Below are positions 1 through 7,651 of a DNA stretch of 18,516 bases, piece after piece. The position numbers were made by a program, and so were the translations under genes. Source of the stretch: CBFIDA01 sp965661085 (lineage in GTDB: Bacteria; Pseudomonadota; Gammaproteobacteria; Comchoanobacterales; Comchoanobacteraceae); the NCBI GenBank assembly GCA_965661085.1, contig CBFIDA010000019.1, positions 1 through 18,516 on the forward strand, written 5' to 3'. Within the stretch, counting starts at the first letter, position 1; each line of letters starts with the position of its first letter. The notes beneath the pieces were generated by a model. The model ran no database searches. It was not told the origin of the DNA and saw only the letters and a list, made by a program, of their open reading frames with translations.

Positions 1-1215
1 CAAGGGGTGAAGGTGTGGTTTTCGCCATCACAGCATTTGCCTATGCTTGATGTGGGAGTGGTCTTTGATGCGGGTGCTGTGCGTGATGGCCAAATGCCTG
101 GGTTGGCTTATGCCACCAATGGGTTGCTGATGGCAGGTTGTGGTGCCATGCGAGAAAAGGATGTTGCAGAGAAACTCGATCAGGTCGGAGCCCAATATGG
201 TGCGACCACCACCATGGACTACAGTCAACATCACTTGCGCACTCTGACCGATCCGGCTTATCTCAAGCCTGCCCTGTATGTTTTGACGCAGTGTTTGGCA
301 CAGCCACGTTTTGAGGCCGATGCCATGAGTCGCTACAAGAAACAGCAGGCCACGTTTTTTGCGCAGTTGGCCAAAGATCCAGTCAAGCAGGGCATCATCC
401 GCTATCGTAAAAAGCTGTATGGGTCACATCCTTATGGTCATTACGTGAAAGGGGATGCAGCATCGTTGCAACGTTGGCAGCAAAAAGATCTCAAACAATT
501 TTATCGCAGCCACTTCACTCGTGCCAACATGCACATTGTCATGGTGGGCAATGTGACCAGTGCTCAGGCACACACGATTGCGTCACGCCTGGCGTCGGCT
601 GTCCAACCGGGCGCGCCATTGTCAAAGATTGCACCGCCAACGTTGGCGACCCCACCCAAGCACATTCGCATTCACATGCCATTGAAGCAAACCACCGTCA
701 TTCTGGGGCATCCGGGCATCGTCTACACCCATCCGCTTTGGCCGGCATTGTCGGTGGGCAATCAAATCTTGGGGCAGGGCATGCCCAATCGATTGTTCAC
801 GGCTGTGCGTGAAAACAAAGGCTACGCATACAGCCCACACAGTTTTTTTGTGCGACGCCGTTTGGCGGGTGGTTTTTTTGTGGTGCTGAAATCACGCAAT
901 GCAGTGGCAAAGGATGCACAATCTGTGGCCATGCGTGCGGTCGGAAATTATTTGAAAACGGGGCCAACAGCAGATGAGCTGGCTGCTGCCAAACAAATCA
1001 AGGCCAATCGGTTCATACGCCATTTGGCCACCAATGCGGGCCGGTTTGATCAATTGGTGCATGTCCTTGGCATGGGTGCACACGTGAATCAAGTACGACA
1101 GTGGTTGCCAAAGGTTGCAGCCGTAACACAAACACAAACCTTACAGGCCTTGACCAAAGTTTTGGGAAAATCTGAGTGGACAACCATTGAGGTTGGCCCA
1201 AATGTTAAGCCTTAG
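1..1215 (+). CDS. M16 family peptidase-like protein lacking the zinc motif, 5' partial
   Basis: The reading frame is already open at base 1, so the N-terminus lies outside the window; about 404 residues are visible. The fold family is M16 (pitrilysin/insulinase). The place where active members carry HxxEH reads GLAYATNGLLMAGCG, about residues 35-49, so both His and the Glu are missing. The C-terminal half keeps the family's substrate-holding Arg/Tyr segment, NRLFTAVRENKGYAYS. In many proteobacteria two M16 genes sit in tandem, the first with HxxEH and the second with only the R/Y segment, and the pair works as a heterodimer. I infer this is the second subunit and that a catalytic partner lies just upstream. 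Such proteins are normally periplasmic, but no signal peptide can be judged here. The stop is 1 base before rsmD, indicating an operon. Confidence 0.88.
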   Translation, partial: QGVKVWFSPSQHLPMLDVGVVFDAGAVRDGQMPGLAYATNGLLMAGCGAMREKDVAEKLDQVGAQYGATTTMDYSQHHLRTLTDPAYLKPALYVLTQCLAQPRFEADAMSRYKKQQATFFAQLAKDPVKQGIIRYRKKLYGSHPYGHYVKGDAASLQRWQQKDLKQFYRSHFTRANMHIVMVGNVTSAQAHTIASRLASAVQPGAPLSKIAPPTLATPPKHIRIHMPLKQTTVILGHPGIVYTHPLWPALSVGNQILGQGMPNRLFTAVRENKGYAYSPHSFFVRRRLAGGFFVVLKSRNAVAKDAQSVAMRAVGNYLKTGPTADELAAAKQIKANRFIRHLATNAGRFDQLVHVLGMGAHVNQVRQWLPKVAAVTQTQTLQALTKVLGKSEWTTIEVGPNVKP

Positions 1216-1216
1216 C

Positions 1217-1795
1217 ATGGCCACCAAACAATCAAAAATACGGATCATTTCAGGGCAGTGGCGCGGCCGCAAACTCACTTTTCCTGCCCGTCGGTCTGTA
1301 CGCCCTACGCTGGATCGTACGCGAGAAACCATGTTTGCTTGGTGTCAGCCATACTTGCATGGGGCGCGTTGTCTGGATGTGTTTGCTGGCAGTGGTGCCA
1401 TGGGATTCGAGGCATTGTCGCGTGGTGCGGCAGATGTGGTGATGTTGGACCGCGATCCTGTTGTGATCCAGCATTTGTACCAAAATCGTGAGATGTTGTC
1501 TGCCCATGCTGCCAACATTCATCGCACCCATGTGCCCTGTGATCGAACCTTGCTGGGCACACAACCCTTTGATTTGGTGTTTTTGGATCCCCCTTTTGAT
1601 CAGGACTTGCATCGGGTGGTGTTGGCGTGGCTGGATGCCGAAGATTTATTGGTTGATCATGCTGGGATTGTTTGTGAGTGGCATTTGCATCACCGCCCAG
1701 ATTTCCCTATAATTTACGATTTAGTGAAAGAGAAAAAATCTGGCCAAGTCGGCTATGGTTTTTTGCGTTACAACAGAGGTCATTCAGTACCATGA
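1217..1795 (+). CDS. rsmD: 16S rRNA (guanine(966)-N(2))-methyltransferase RsmD
   Basis: 192 residues, close to the usual RsmD length. It methylates N2 of G966 in 16S rRNA using S-adenosylmethionine. The N-terminus has the typical IRIISGQWRGRKL (residues 8-20), followed by RPTLDRTRETMF. The SAM-binding loop is CLDVFAGSGAMGFEALSRGA (52-71) and the catalytic motif IV is DLVFLDPPFD (119-128). The ATG at 1217 is preferred over an in-frame TTG at 1187 because it gives the standard N-terminus and follows the upstream stop with a 1-base gap. The ribosome binding site is weak, consistent with translational coupling. The stop overlaps the rsmG start in an ATGA arrangement at 1792. Confidence 0.95.
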   Translation: MATKQSKIRIISGQWRGRKLTFPARRSVRPTLDRTRETMFAWCQPYLHGARCLDVFAGSGAMGFEALSRGAADVVMLDRDPVVIQHLYQNREMLSAHAANIHRTHVPCDRTLLGTQPFDLVFLDPPFDQDLHRVVLAWLDAEDLLVDHAGIVCEWHLHHRPDFPIIYDLVKEKKSGQVGYGFLRYNRGHSVP

Positions 1796-2469
1796 AGGAA
1801 ATTGACAGTCAGCAATACCAAGGGCTCTTGATTGAGAAAAGTGAACACTTGGGGTTGTTTTTATCCGATGCTCAAATCGCAAGCTTGCTGCAGTATGCTG
1901 AGTTGGTGCATCGTTGGAATCGCACTTACAATTTGACGGCAGTGCGTAACTTTGAAGCGGTGCTGCACCGTCACATCATCGACAGCTTGAGCATCGTACG
2001 CTATGTCGAAGACAATAAGCGTGTGCTTGATGTGGGGAGTGGTGCTGGCTTGCCAGGCATTCCATTGGCGCTGGTGCGCAAAGATTTGAAGGTGGCGTTG
2101 CTCGACAGCAATGGACGCAAAGCGTCTTTTTTGCGGCAAGTCATCTCCGATCTCAAGATCACCAATGCTGGTGTGGTCAATGAGCGTGTTGAGTCTTATC
2201 AGCCCAATCAAAAATTTGATGTCATTGTGGCGCGTGCTTTCTCGTCACTGGACAACTTGGTGCGGATGACCCGACATTTGTGTGATTCAGAAGGTTACAT
2301 CTTGGCCATGAAAGGCATGTATCCAAGTGCAGAGTTGGCTGAGATTCAGGTGGAGCATGAAATTTACAACTTACAGGTGCCTGGTGAAACGGCCGAACGT
2401 CATTTGGTGATGATTGAGGTTGAAGCCATACAGTCGAAGTACAAAGAGGACAACTCGTGGCAAAAATAG
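1792..2469 (+). CDS. rsmG: 16S rRNA (guanine(527)-N(7))-methyltransferase RsmG
   Basis: 225 residues. RsmG (GidB) makes m7G527 in 16S rRNA with SAM; its loss is known to give low-level streptomycin resistance in several bacteria. Visible motifs are the N-terminal WNRTYNLTAVR (42-52), the SAM loop DVGSGAGLPGIPLA (80-93), LLDSNGRKASFL (103-114), the conserved ARAFSSL (147-153) and the late lysine-glycine in LAMKGMYPS. The ATG at 1792 is chosen because it overlaps the rsmD stop and follows an AGAGGT-like ribosome binding site; an upstream in-frame start at 1678 would lie inside rsmD. The last 13 bases overlap parA. The order rsmG-parA-parB is widespread in proteobacteria, whereas rsmD immediately upstream, instead of mnmG, is not the usual arrangement. 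Confidence 0.96.
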   Translation: MKEIDSQQYQGLLIEKSEHLGLFLSDAQIASLLQYAELVHRWNRTYNLTAVRNFEAVLHRHIIDSLSIVRYVEDNKRVLDVGSGAGLPGIPLALVRKDLKVALLDSNGRKASFLRQVISDLKITNAGVVNERVESYQPNQKFDVIVARAFSSLDNLVRMTRHLCDSEGYILAMKGMYPSAELAEIQVEHEIYNLQVPGETAERHLVMIEVEAIQSKYKEDNSWQK

Positions 2470-3260
2470 TTGCGGTGGCAAATCAAAAAGGTGGTGTGGG
2501 CAAAACCACCACGGCAGTCAATTTGGCTGCGGGGTTGGTGGCGCTGAAAAAAAGTGTGTTGCTTGTGGACTTGGATCCACAAGGCAACGCCACAATTGGT
2601 CTTGGCATGCGTCTCAGAGAAGACCAACAAACGATTTGTGATGTGTTGTTGCGCCAAAAGACAGTGTCTCAAGTGCGTCAAATGGTATCCAGTCAATTTG
2701 ATGTGGTGCCGGCATCCCAGCATCTGACTTTGGCAGAAGTGCGTCTGACACAATTTGATCAGCGTGAAATGATTTTGCGTGAGGCTTTATTCTCCGTGCA
2801 AGAGGACTACGATTTCATTGTGATCGATTGCCCACCAGCCATCAATGTTCTGACCGTCAATGCCTTGGTGGCTGCCCATTCGGTGCTGATCCCCGTACAA
2901 TGTGAATACTATGCCCTTGAAGGCTTGGCCAGTTTGCTCAACACCATTCGTCGCATGCGGACCAGCGCCAACCCATCTCTCGATATTGAGGGGGTTTTGC
3001 GTACCATGTACGATGGCCGCAATCGACTCACCAAAGATGTGTCACTCAAGCTGCAGCAACATTTCAAAACCAAGCTGTATCAAACCGTCATTCCCAGAAA
3101 TGTACGTTTGGCTGAGGCGCCCAGTCATGGCAAGTCTGCCATGCAATACGACAAATCCTCCCAAGGTGCGGTGGCATATTTGGCCCTTGCCTCAGAATTT
3201 CTTCGTAAACAGCAGCATGAGATCCCATGTGCGCAACAAACAGGAGCAGTCCATGAATGA
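2457..3260 (+). CDS. parA: Chromosome-partitioning ATPase ParA (Soj family)
   Basis: 267 residues, typical of chromosomal Soj/ParA without an N-terminal DNA-binding extension. It binds DNA nonspecifically in the ATP dimer state and moves ParB-parS complexes. The deviant Walker A box is QKGGVGKTT (10-18), followed by LLVDLDPQGNAT (about 35-46) and the Walker B segment DFIVIDCPPA. The C-terminal part has the family sequence VIPRNVRLAEAPSHGK. The GTG start at 2457 lies inside the end of rsmG and is preceded by AGAGGA 6-7 bases upstream. Its end overlaps parB by 8 bases. No sign of damage. Confidence 0.97.
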   Translation: MAKIVAVANQKGGVGKTTTAVNLAAGLVALKKSVLLVDLDPQGNATIGLGMRLREDQQTICDVLLRQKTVSQVRQMVSSQFDVVPASQHLTLAEVRLTQFDQREMILREALFSVQEDYDFIVIDCPPAINVLTVNALVAAHSVLIPVQCEYYALEGLASLLNTIRRMRTSANPSLDIEGVLRTMYDGRNRLTKDVSLKLQQHFKTKLYQTVIPRNVRLAEAPSHGKSAMQYDKSSQGAVAYLALASEFLRKQQHEIPCAQQTGAVHE

Positions 3261-4176
3261 GCAAGTGAAAGACCGTGGCCTTGGCATGGGGGCGGAGTTG
3301 TTGGGGTTGGATGAATTGTTGACCACCCCACATGTGGCGCATACGGCAGATCCGTTGGCCACGCACGTCGACGGTGGCATTCGCTATGTTGCGCATCATA
3401 AAATCAAACCTGGGTCTGCACAGCCGCGGACATCGATGCAAGACGAAGCTTTGGTCGAGCTGGCGCGCTCAATCCGCCAACACGGCATCATCCAGCCCAT
3501 TGTGGTGCAAGCCAATCCCGGTTTGGATACTTATCGCATTGTTGCTGGTGAGCGTCGATGGCGTGCTGCCAAGTTGGCAAATTTACAACAAGTGCCGGTG
3601 ATCATTAAAGATTTTTCTGAGCAGCAAGCGGTTGCGGTTGCGCTGATTGAAAACATTCAGCGTGAAGATCTCAATGTGGTCGATCAGGCACGGGGTCTAC
3701 AGCGCTTGTTGGCCGATTTTTCTCTGACACATAAAGAAGTGGCAGCGCTTCTGGGCAAGTCGCGCGCTGCGATCTCAAACATGATCCGCCTGTTGACCTT
3801 GGAAGATCGCATCTTGGATCATTTGGCAGTTGGCGACATCGACATGGGGCATGCGCGTTGCCTCCTGGCTTTGCCTGCCCATGCACGACAGGCCGTGGTC
3901 AAAAGCATCATCGCACAACAGTGGTCTGTCCGAACCACCGAGCGCCATGTTCAAGCTTGGCTCAAAGAAAAAACATCCACCACACACACCACGAATCCCA
4001 AGGCCGAACGTCAACACCAATGGCATCAATGGGCAACCACCCTCAAAGATCAACTTGCCATGCCTGTACGCATTCGTCAGGGGCGAGGCAAAAAAGTCAA
4101 TTTGGAGCTGTGTTGTGACGACGATGCAACATTACAGCGCGTGATGCAGCTGTTGTCAGCGTTTCGTCAGACCTGA
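3253..4176 (+). CDS. parB: Chromosome-partitioning protein ParB (Spo0J family)
   Basis: 307 residues. ParB is a CTP-dependent DNA clamp that loads at parS and works with ParA. The N-terminus has the ParA-stimulating peptide in the variant form RGLGMGAELLG (8-18). The CTP-binding region shows GERRWRAAKLA (99-109) and the ENIQREDLNVVDQA segment (133-146). The parS-reading helix-turn-helix is LTHKEVAALLGKSRAAISN (158-176), followed by GHARCLLAL (199-207). A C-terminal dimerisation segment runs from about 258 to 307. The usual NPxQPR box is diverged to PGSAQPR (53-59). The ATG at 3253 follows a strong CAGGAG site; the longer in-frame start at 2902 would lie within parA. The gene ends 20 bases before the convergent channel-like gene. 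Confidence 0.95.
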   Translation: MNEQVKDRGLGMGAELLGLDELLTTPHVAHTADPLATHVDGGIRYVAHHKIKPGSAQPRTSMQDEALVELARSIRQHGIIQPIVVQANPGLDTYRIVAGERRWRAAKLANLQQVPVIIKDFSEQQAVAVALIENIQREDLNVVDQARGLQRLLADFSLTHKEVAALLGKSRAAISNMIRLLTLEDRILDHLAVGDIDMGHARCLLALPAHARQAVVKSIIAQQWSVRTTERHVQAWLKEKTSTTHTTNPKAERQHQWHQWATTLKDQLAMPVRIRQGRGKKVNLELCCDDDATLQRVMQLLSAFRQT

Positions 4177-4196
4177 TGCGGCCTGTCATCAACCGT

Positions 4197-5165
4197 TTAA
4201 GTCTGTAGCAGCATGACAGCGCTGAAGAGCGCCACCATGACTGTGTTCAATCCACCCAGTCGACGCTTCATGCCATCTTCAATGTGATCGGCAAAGTGAT
4301 CGATGATGAACGATGCCAGCACCACGATCAGCACCAAGATTTGAAGTTTGTCCAGCAGCAAAAAATGGCTGCTGTGATGGATGGCTTGAGTGCCAGACAC
4401 ATAGGCGCTGCTCAAGGTAAAAATGGCTGCCAGCAACAGCGTGTTGCGCTTTTGTGCGGTGCGTGTCTCAGAGGCAATAAACTGTGTGAGGATGGCCAAG
4501 GTGGCAGACAAATAAATCAAGATGACATTGACGATGAATTGACGCATGCCCGTGCGTTTGAGCTTGAGTGTCACGCGGTATTGATCGGACACAGTTTGAT
4601 TGGGTTGGGTGCGATCGCCAAAATTGGTTTGATAATGCTTGCTGTACATGGCTTGGGTGGCGGTGTCAATGTGCCAGTTTTCGGGTGAGGCATCGACATC
4701 CACGAGTTGATCATGCTTGAGGGTTGGATCGTACATGCGATAAGCCATGGTTTGGTGGGTGTGGTTGGCATCTTCAAGCGCTAAAGTTAAAGTTTGTTGG
4801 TCAAAGGGGTAGTGGGTCAAATCCATGGGTTGCAAGATGGTTGCGTGCATTTTTGCATAATCGGTATAGGTGCCATTTGGATAAATATGGCGCCCCATCA
4901 ATGTTCGTGTGAGATGGGTTGCATGCATCACATTCAGATGATCCAAAGGGTGATCCATGGATGCATGATGGGCGTATACCCAAAAGGTGGCATCGAAGGA
5001 TTGTTTTAAGAAATCGATGTTATGAATGTTGGTCACATACACGGCAAGTTCCAATGGTTTTGGGGTCTGGGGCATGCTGGCTTCAGGTAAAGCAGCCGAT
5101 GCCGCTGAAACGATGAGCGTCCATACCAGTAGGGTGCGTTGCATGCGTTTGAGCCATGTGTTCAT
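4197..5165 (-). CDS. Putative pentameric ligand-gated ion channel homologue (Cys-loop superfamily)
   Basis: 322 residues. Residues 1-24 look like a signal peptide (KRMQRTLLVWTLIVSAASA). An extracellular-type beta domain follows (about 38-205) with VYVTNIHNIDFLKQSFDATF (42-61) and the hallmark loop YPFDQQTLTLALED (119-132), which matches the pLGIC pattern [FY]P[FL]DxQ. An Arg (208) precedes four hydrophobic segments at about 209-231, 241-259, 269-290 and 306-321, fitting M1-M4 with a very short M3-M4 loop as in bacterial GLIC/ELIC-type channels. There are no Cys-loop cysteines, as in other prokaryotic members. Odd points are that the usual M1 proline is absent and the C-terminus is short. A good AAGGAAGA ribosome binding site precedes the ATG. 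The gene lies 22 bases downstream of the PAP2 gene on the same strand, so they are probably one operon. Ligand and ion preference cannot be read from the sequence. Confidence 0.75.
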   Translation of the reverse strand: MNTWLKRMQRTLLVWTLIVSAASAALPEASMPQTPKPLELAVYVTNIHNIDFLKQSFDATFWVYAHHASMDHPLDHLNVMHATHLTRTLMGRHIYPNGTYTDYAKMHATILQPMDLTHYPFDQQTLTLALEDANHTHQTMAYRMYDPTLKHDQLVDVDASPENWHIDTATQAMYSKHYQTNFGDRTQPNQTVSDQYRVTLKLKRTGMRQFIVNVILIYLSATLAILTQFIASETRTAQKRNTLLLAAIFTLSSAYVSGTQAIHHSSHFLLLDKLQILVLIVVLASFIIDHFADHIEDGMKRRLGGLNTVMVALFSAVMLLQT

Positions 5166-5187
5166 CTGTCTTCCTTGAACGGTTGTG

Positions 5188-6303
5188 TCATCGGTGTGGC
5201 AGCAATCGAGGGATCAGCACTGCCCAAATCCAGTGTGCGGCAAAGATGGCAAAAAGACCATCGCTGGCATAATGCCAGCCCAAAATGACTGAGCCAAGCC
5301 AAATGCATGCCACGTAGCCACATGCCCACCACTTGTATTGGGGCCAGTATTGTTTGGTGATGTGATACATGAGGGCAGCACAGGCAACGTGCAGGCTTGG
5401 AAAAGCAGAAATGCTCAAACCCATGGGGTGTATGGCAGGTGGGTGTTGCCAAATGTGACGCAAGATGGCTTGGCCTTCAACAGCATGTAAATGATGACGG
5501 CTGTGTAAGGATGACAAAAATTGCATGTGTTGACCCATGTCAGTGTTGCGGATGTGGAGCAAATCATAAAAGCATGGTCCCATGCTCGAGCACCAGGTCG
5601 CCACGCCAAGTCCCAATAGGATCCAAGTGAGTATGTAGGCCAGCACAATACGCTTTGCATCTCGCTCAGCGTGTGCAGTCATGACGCTCACAATCAATAA
5701 GTAGGGTATGACCAAAAACCACGACACATAGCATATGTCCAAACTCTGAACGACCCATTTGTGTGTCAGTCCAAGATGCTGCATCCAGTACCAGGTGGAG
5801 TGGCCAAACATCAACCATGGGTCAAGTTGAATCAGCCATGAATCCGATGAGAATGGATGCAGCATTGGAATCAAAGCTTTTGAATGATCAAATGCACATG
5901 CAACGCAGCCTGCAATGCCAACCACCAAGCCATAACGGCTCCAAAACCGAGCATCACAATATCGGGTTGCCAAATCAGCGGATGTCTCGACCCATGATTT
6001 GAGCGAACATGTTGATAGGAGGCACTGCGCCAGGTGTGCCAGCCATCGCCACACAAAGTGAAGCATGAGGCAAAGGTTGAAAGTGGTCAGCATGCCGTAC
6101 ACATAGGTCATTGGTGATCTGGCACCAAATGACGTACATGTGTGAAAAACCATGTGGCAGATGGCCGCAAAACAAAGTGAGCCATATAGTATGCCTTGCC
6201 ACTGAGAGAAGATCTTCAGGGTGTGCTTGAGCGTAGTAGATGTGGTCAGGGATCGCATTTTTTGACGATGACCCAAAATGAATAGATCCATTTTTACAAT
6301 CAC
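5188..6303 (-). CDS. PAP2 superfamily integral membrane protein, Aur1-like
   Basis: 371 residues with many hydrophobic segments. The C-terminal third carries the two PAP2 catalytic boxes: SAFPSLHVA (299-307, C2 type) and GWHYASDGLFA (342-352, C3 type). A segment LDPWLMFGHS (160-169) resembles the conserved lumenal stretch of the Aur1/inositol-phosphorylceramide-synthase branch (PAP2_3). Members are lipid phosphatases or phosphotransferases that use a His nucleophile. I infer action on a lipid phosphate or phosphohead-group at the outer face of the inner membrane; substrate unknown. The frame opens with GTG at 6303; an ATG at 6291 (MDLFILGHRQ) is equally plausible, as neither has a clear ribosome binding site. 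It heads the minus-strand operon with the channel-like gene. Confidence 0.82.
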   Translation of the reverse strand: MIVKMDLFILGHRQKMRSLTTSTTLKHTLKIFSQWQGILYGSLCFAAICHMVFHTCTSFGARSPMTYVYGMLTTFNLCLMLHFVWRWLAHLAQCLLSTCSLKSWVETSADLATRYCDARFWSRYGLVVGIAGCVACAFDHSKALIPMLHPFSSDSWLIQLDPWLMFGHSTWYWMQHLGLTHKWVVQSLDICYVSWFLVIPYLLIVSVMTAHAERDAKRIVLAYILTWILLGLGVATWCSSMGPCFYDLLHIRNTDMGQHMQFLSSLHSRHHLHAVEGQAILRHIWQHPPAIHPMGLSISAFPSLHVACAALMYHITKQYWPQYKWWACGYVACIWLGSVILGWHYASDGLFAIFAAHWIWAVLIPRLLPHR

Positions 6304-6375
6304 TTAGAAATACGTTGACTCGGCTGCGATCACAAGTCTCAATAACTTAACGAAAAGCCAAACAAATTGCAAACA

Positions 6376-6404
6376 TTGATGAAAAGCATAAAATTTGCTA
6401 TATT
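6376..6404 (+). promoter_or_regulatory. Predicted sigma70-type promoter for the AAA ATPase gene
   Basis: TTGATG (6376-6381), a 17-base AT-rich spacer, then TATATT (6399-6404). The -10 box ends 48 bases before the ATG at 6453. It lies in the 149-base divergent gap between the PAP2 gene and the ATPase gene. Box quality and spacing are close to the proteobacterial consensus. Confidence 0.6.
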
Positions 6405-6452
6405 GATTAAAACAGAGTTGAAAATTCGGATTGTCTCATCAAGGATTGTAAT

Positions 6453-7490
6453 ATGGCAGTCACAAAGGTTGTTTCTCATGCGCCCTGTGCGCCAGAAAAT
6501 CATGCATCATCGCCGCTGGGTTGTGCCGGTCTTCAGTTCGAACCTTTCAAAAGTGATGGTCAAGTGTTGAGCTTTTGTGATCTTGCCGATCTCACCCAGT
6601 TGATTGCCCAGGTGCGTGAAGACCTGACCACACCACACAAGTTGCCCATTGTGATGGGCGATTCTGGTATGGGTAAAACGACCATCATGCGCCATATTGC
6701 CACAGCGCGGCATTGTCGTGCCATCATGATTCAAGCTTCACCTGGACTCACAGCATGCAACATCCTGAAGCGATTTGCTGAGGCTGCAGCCTTGCCATTG
6801 CCCAACCGACAAGATGCGCCAGTAGATCAAGCAGAGCAGCTGTTGGCAGAGATGGCATCACAGTCCATCACATTGACCATCATGGTCGATGACGCCGATC
6901 GCTTGCCACTTCAAACACTGGCCATACTCATTCATTGTCTGGCCAAACAAGTTGAAGGTGCCAGCCGCACGATCGAAGTTGTACTCTTTGGGCAGGAATC
7001 AATTGTTGCGCAAGCACAGTCTTTGACATTGGGCGGTGATCAAGGCATTCAGATTGTGGCACATGCATTGCAGCCCCTCAAGCAAGATGACATTGCACAT
7101 TATTGCTTCACGCGTTTGCGTGCTGCGGGCTGGCAAGGCATGATGCCTGCCATCTCAAAGCAAACCATTGCGGCCATCATGATTGATTCTGAAGGGGTGC
7201 CAAGTCGCATCAACGCGATTGTGCATCGTGATCATTTTCCTGGGTGGGTTTCTGATAAGCTTGCTGGGCATCAGCGCCAAATTGCCATCAATCGTGTGCC
7301 TGAAGCGCGCAATCGCTTCGTGCGTTGTTTCAGTTTTGTTGGTTTGGGCGGCCTGATGGCTTGGATGACCATTGCCCCTGCCTGGGCCATTCAATATGGC
7401 TCCTGGGTGCAAGCATGTGCAACCGTTTCATCTGAATATGTTTCTGTCAGTGATTTCTTTGTCGACAAACTTGCTCACGTCTTGGTCTGA
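6453..7490 (+). CDS. ExeA/GspA-like AAA ATPase with one C-terminal membrane helix
   Basis: 345 residues. Walker A is GDSGMGKTT (69-77) and the Walker B-like segment is LTIMVDDADR (141-150). A sensor-type region LQPLKQDDIAHYCFTRLRAAG (about 206-226) resembles the end of the AAA_22/AAA_16 domain in ExeA, MshM and DamX-type proteins. A single hydrophobic helix lies at about 290-313, followed by about 30 residues outside it. In GspA/ExeA the ATPase is followed by a membrane helix and a peptidoglycan-binding domain; here that last domain is missing. Known relatives help put large envelope complexes through peptidoglycan; whether this short one does is unknown. AAGGA lies 7 bases before the ATG. 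It stands upstream of the accessory block on the same strand, with a 161-base gap. Confidence 0.8.
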   Translation: MAVTKVVSHAPCAPENHASSPLGCAGLQFEPFKSDGQVLSFCDLADLTQLIAQVREDLTTPHKLPIVMGDSGMGKTTIMRHIATARHCRAIMIQASPGLTACNILKRFAEAAALPLPNRQDAPVDQAEQLLAEMASQSITLTIMVDDADRLPLQTLAILIHCLAKQVEGASRTIEVVLFGQESIVAQAQSLTLGGDQGIQIVAHALQPLKQDDIAHYCFTRLRAAGWQGMMPAISKQTIAAIMIDSEGVPSRINAIVHRDHFPGWVSDKLAGHQRQIAINRVPEARNRFVRCFSFVGLGGLMAWMTIAPAWAIQYGSWVQACATVSSEYVSVSDFFVDKLAHVLV

Positions 7491-7540
7491 TCCACCGCCT
7501 GCGCTTAAAATCAACCAAGAAAACACCCAATCACATCATT

Positions 7541-7584
7541 ATTGCGCAATAAAAGCATTTTCCCCCATGTTGCATTGTGCGCAA
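7541..7584. promoter_or_regulatory. Palindrome ATTGCGCAAT plus second TGCGCAA copy
   Basis: A perfect 10-base palindrome ATTGCGCAAT is at 7541-7550 and a second TGCGCAA is at 7578-7584, ending 5 bases before the putative -10 box of the next gene. The spacing of 35 bases and the placement suit an operator or activator site. No regulator is identified. Confidence 0.3.
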
Positions 7585-7586
7585 AA

Positions 7587-7603
7587 GGGTAAAATGATTA
7601 CAG
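7587..7603 (+). promoter_or_regulatory. Shared promoter-region motif, copy 1
   Basis: GGGTAAAATGATTACAG, containing TAAAAT (7590-7595) as a possible -10 box. The same 17-base sequence with two changes occurs at 9066-9082 before the next accessory gene. Distance from motif start to the preferred ATG is 65 bases here and 68 there. No good -35 box is seen 16-18 bases upstream, which suggests an activator-dependent promoter. Confidence 0.45.
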
Positions 7604-7651
7604 CCACGCAAGCTTAATGCTGGCATATCCGTTTTCATGATTGGGGCAACC

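Noticed and set aside
4174..4206. Possible terminator between parB and the convergent channel gene
   Set aside because: Only short stems (TGATG/CATCA, CAGAC/GTCTG) with no T run; not enough to call.
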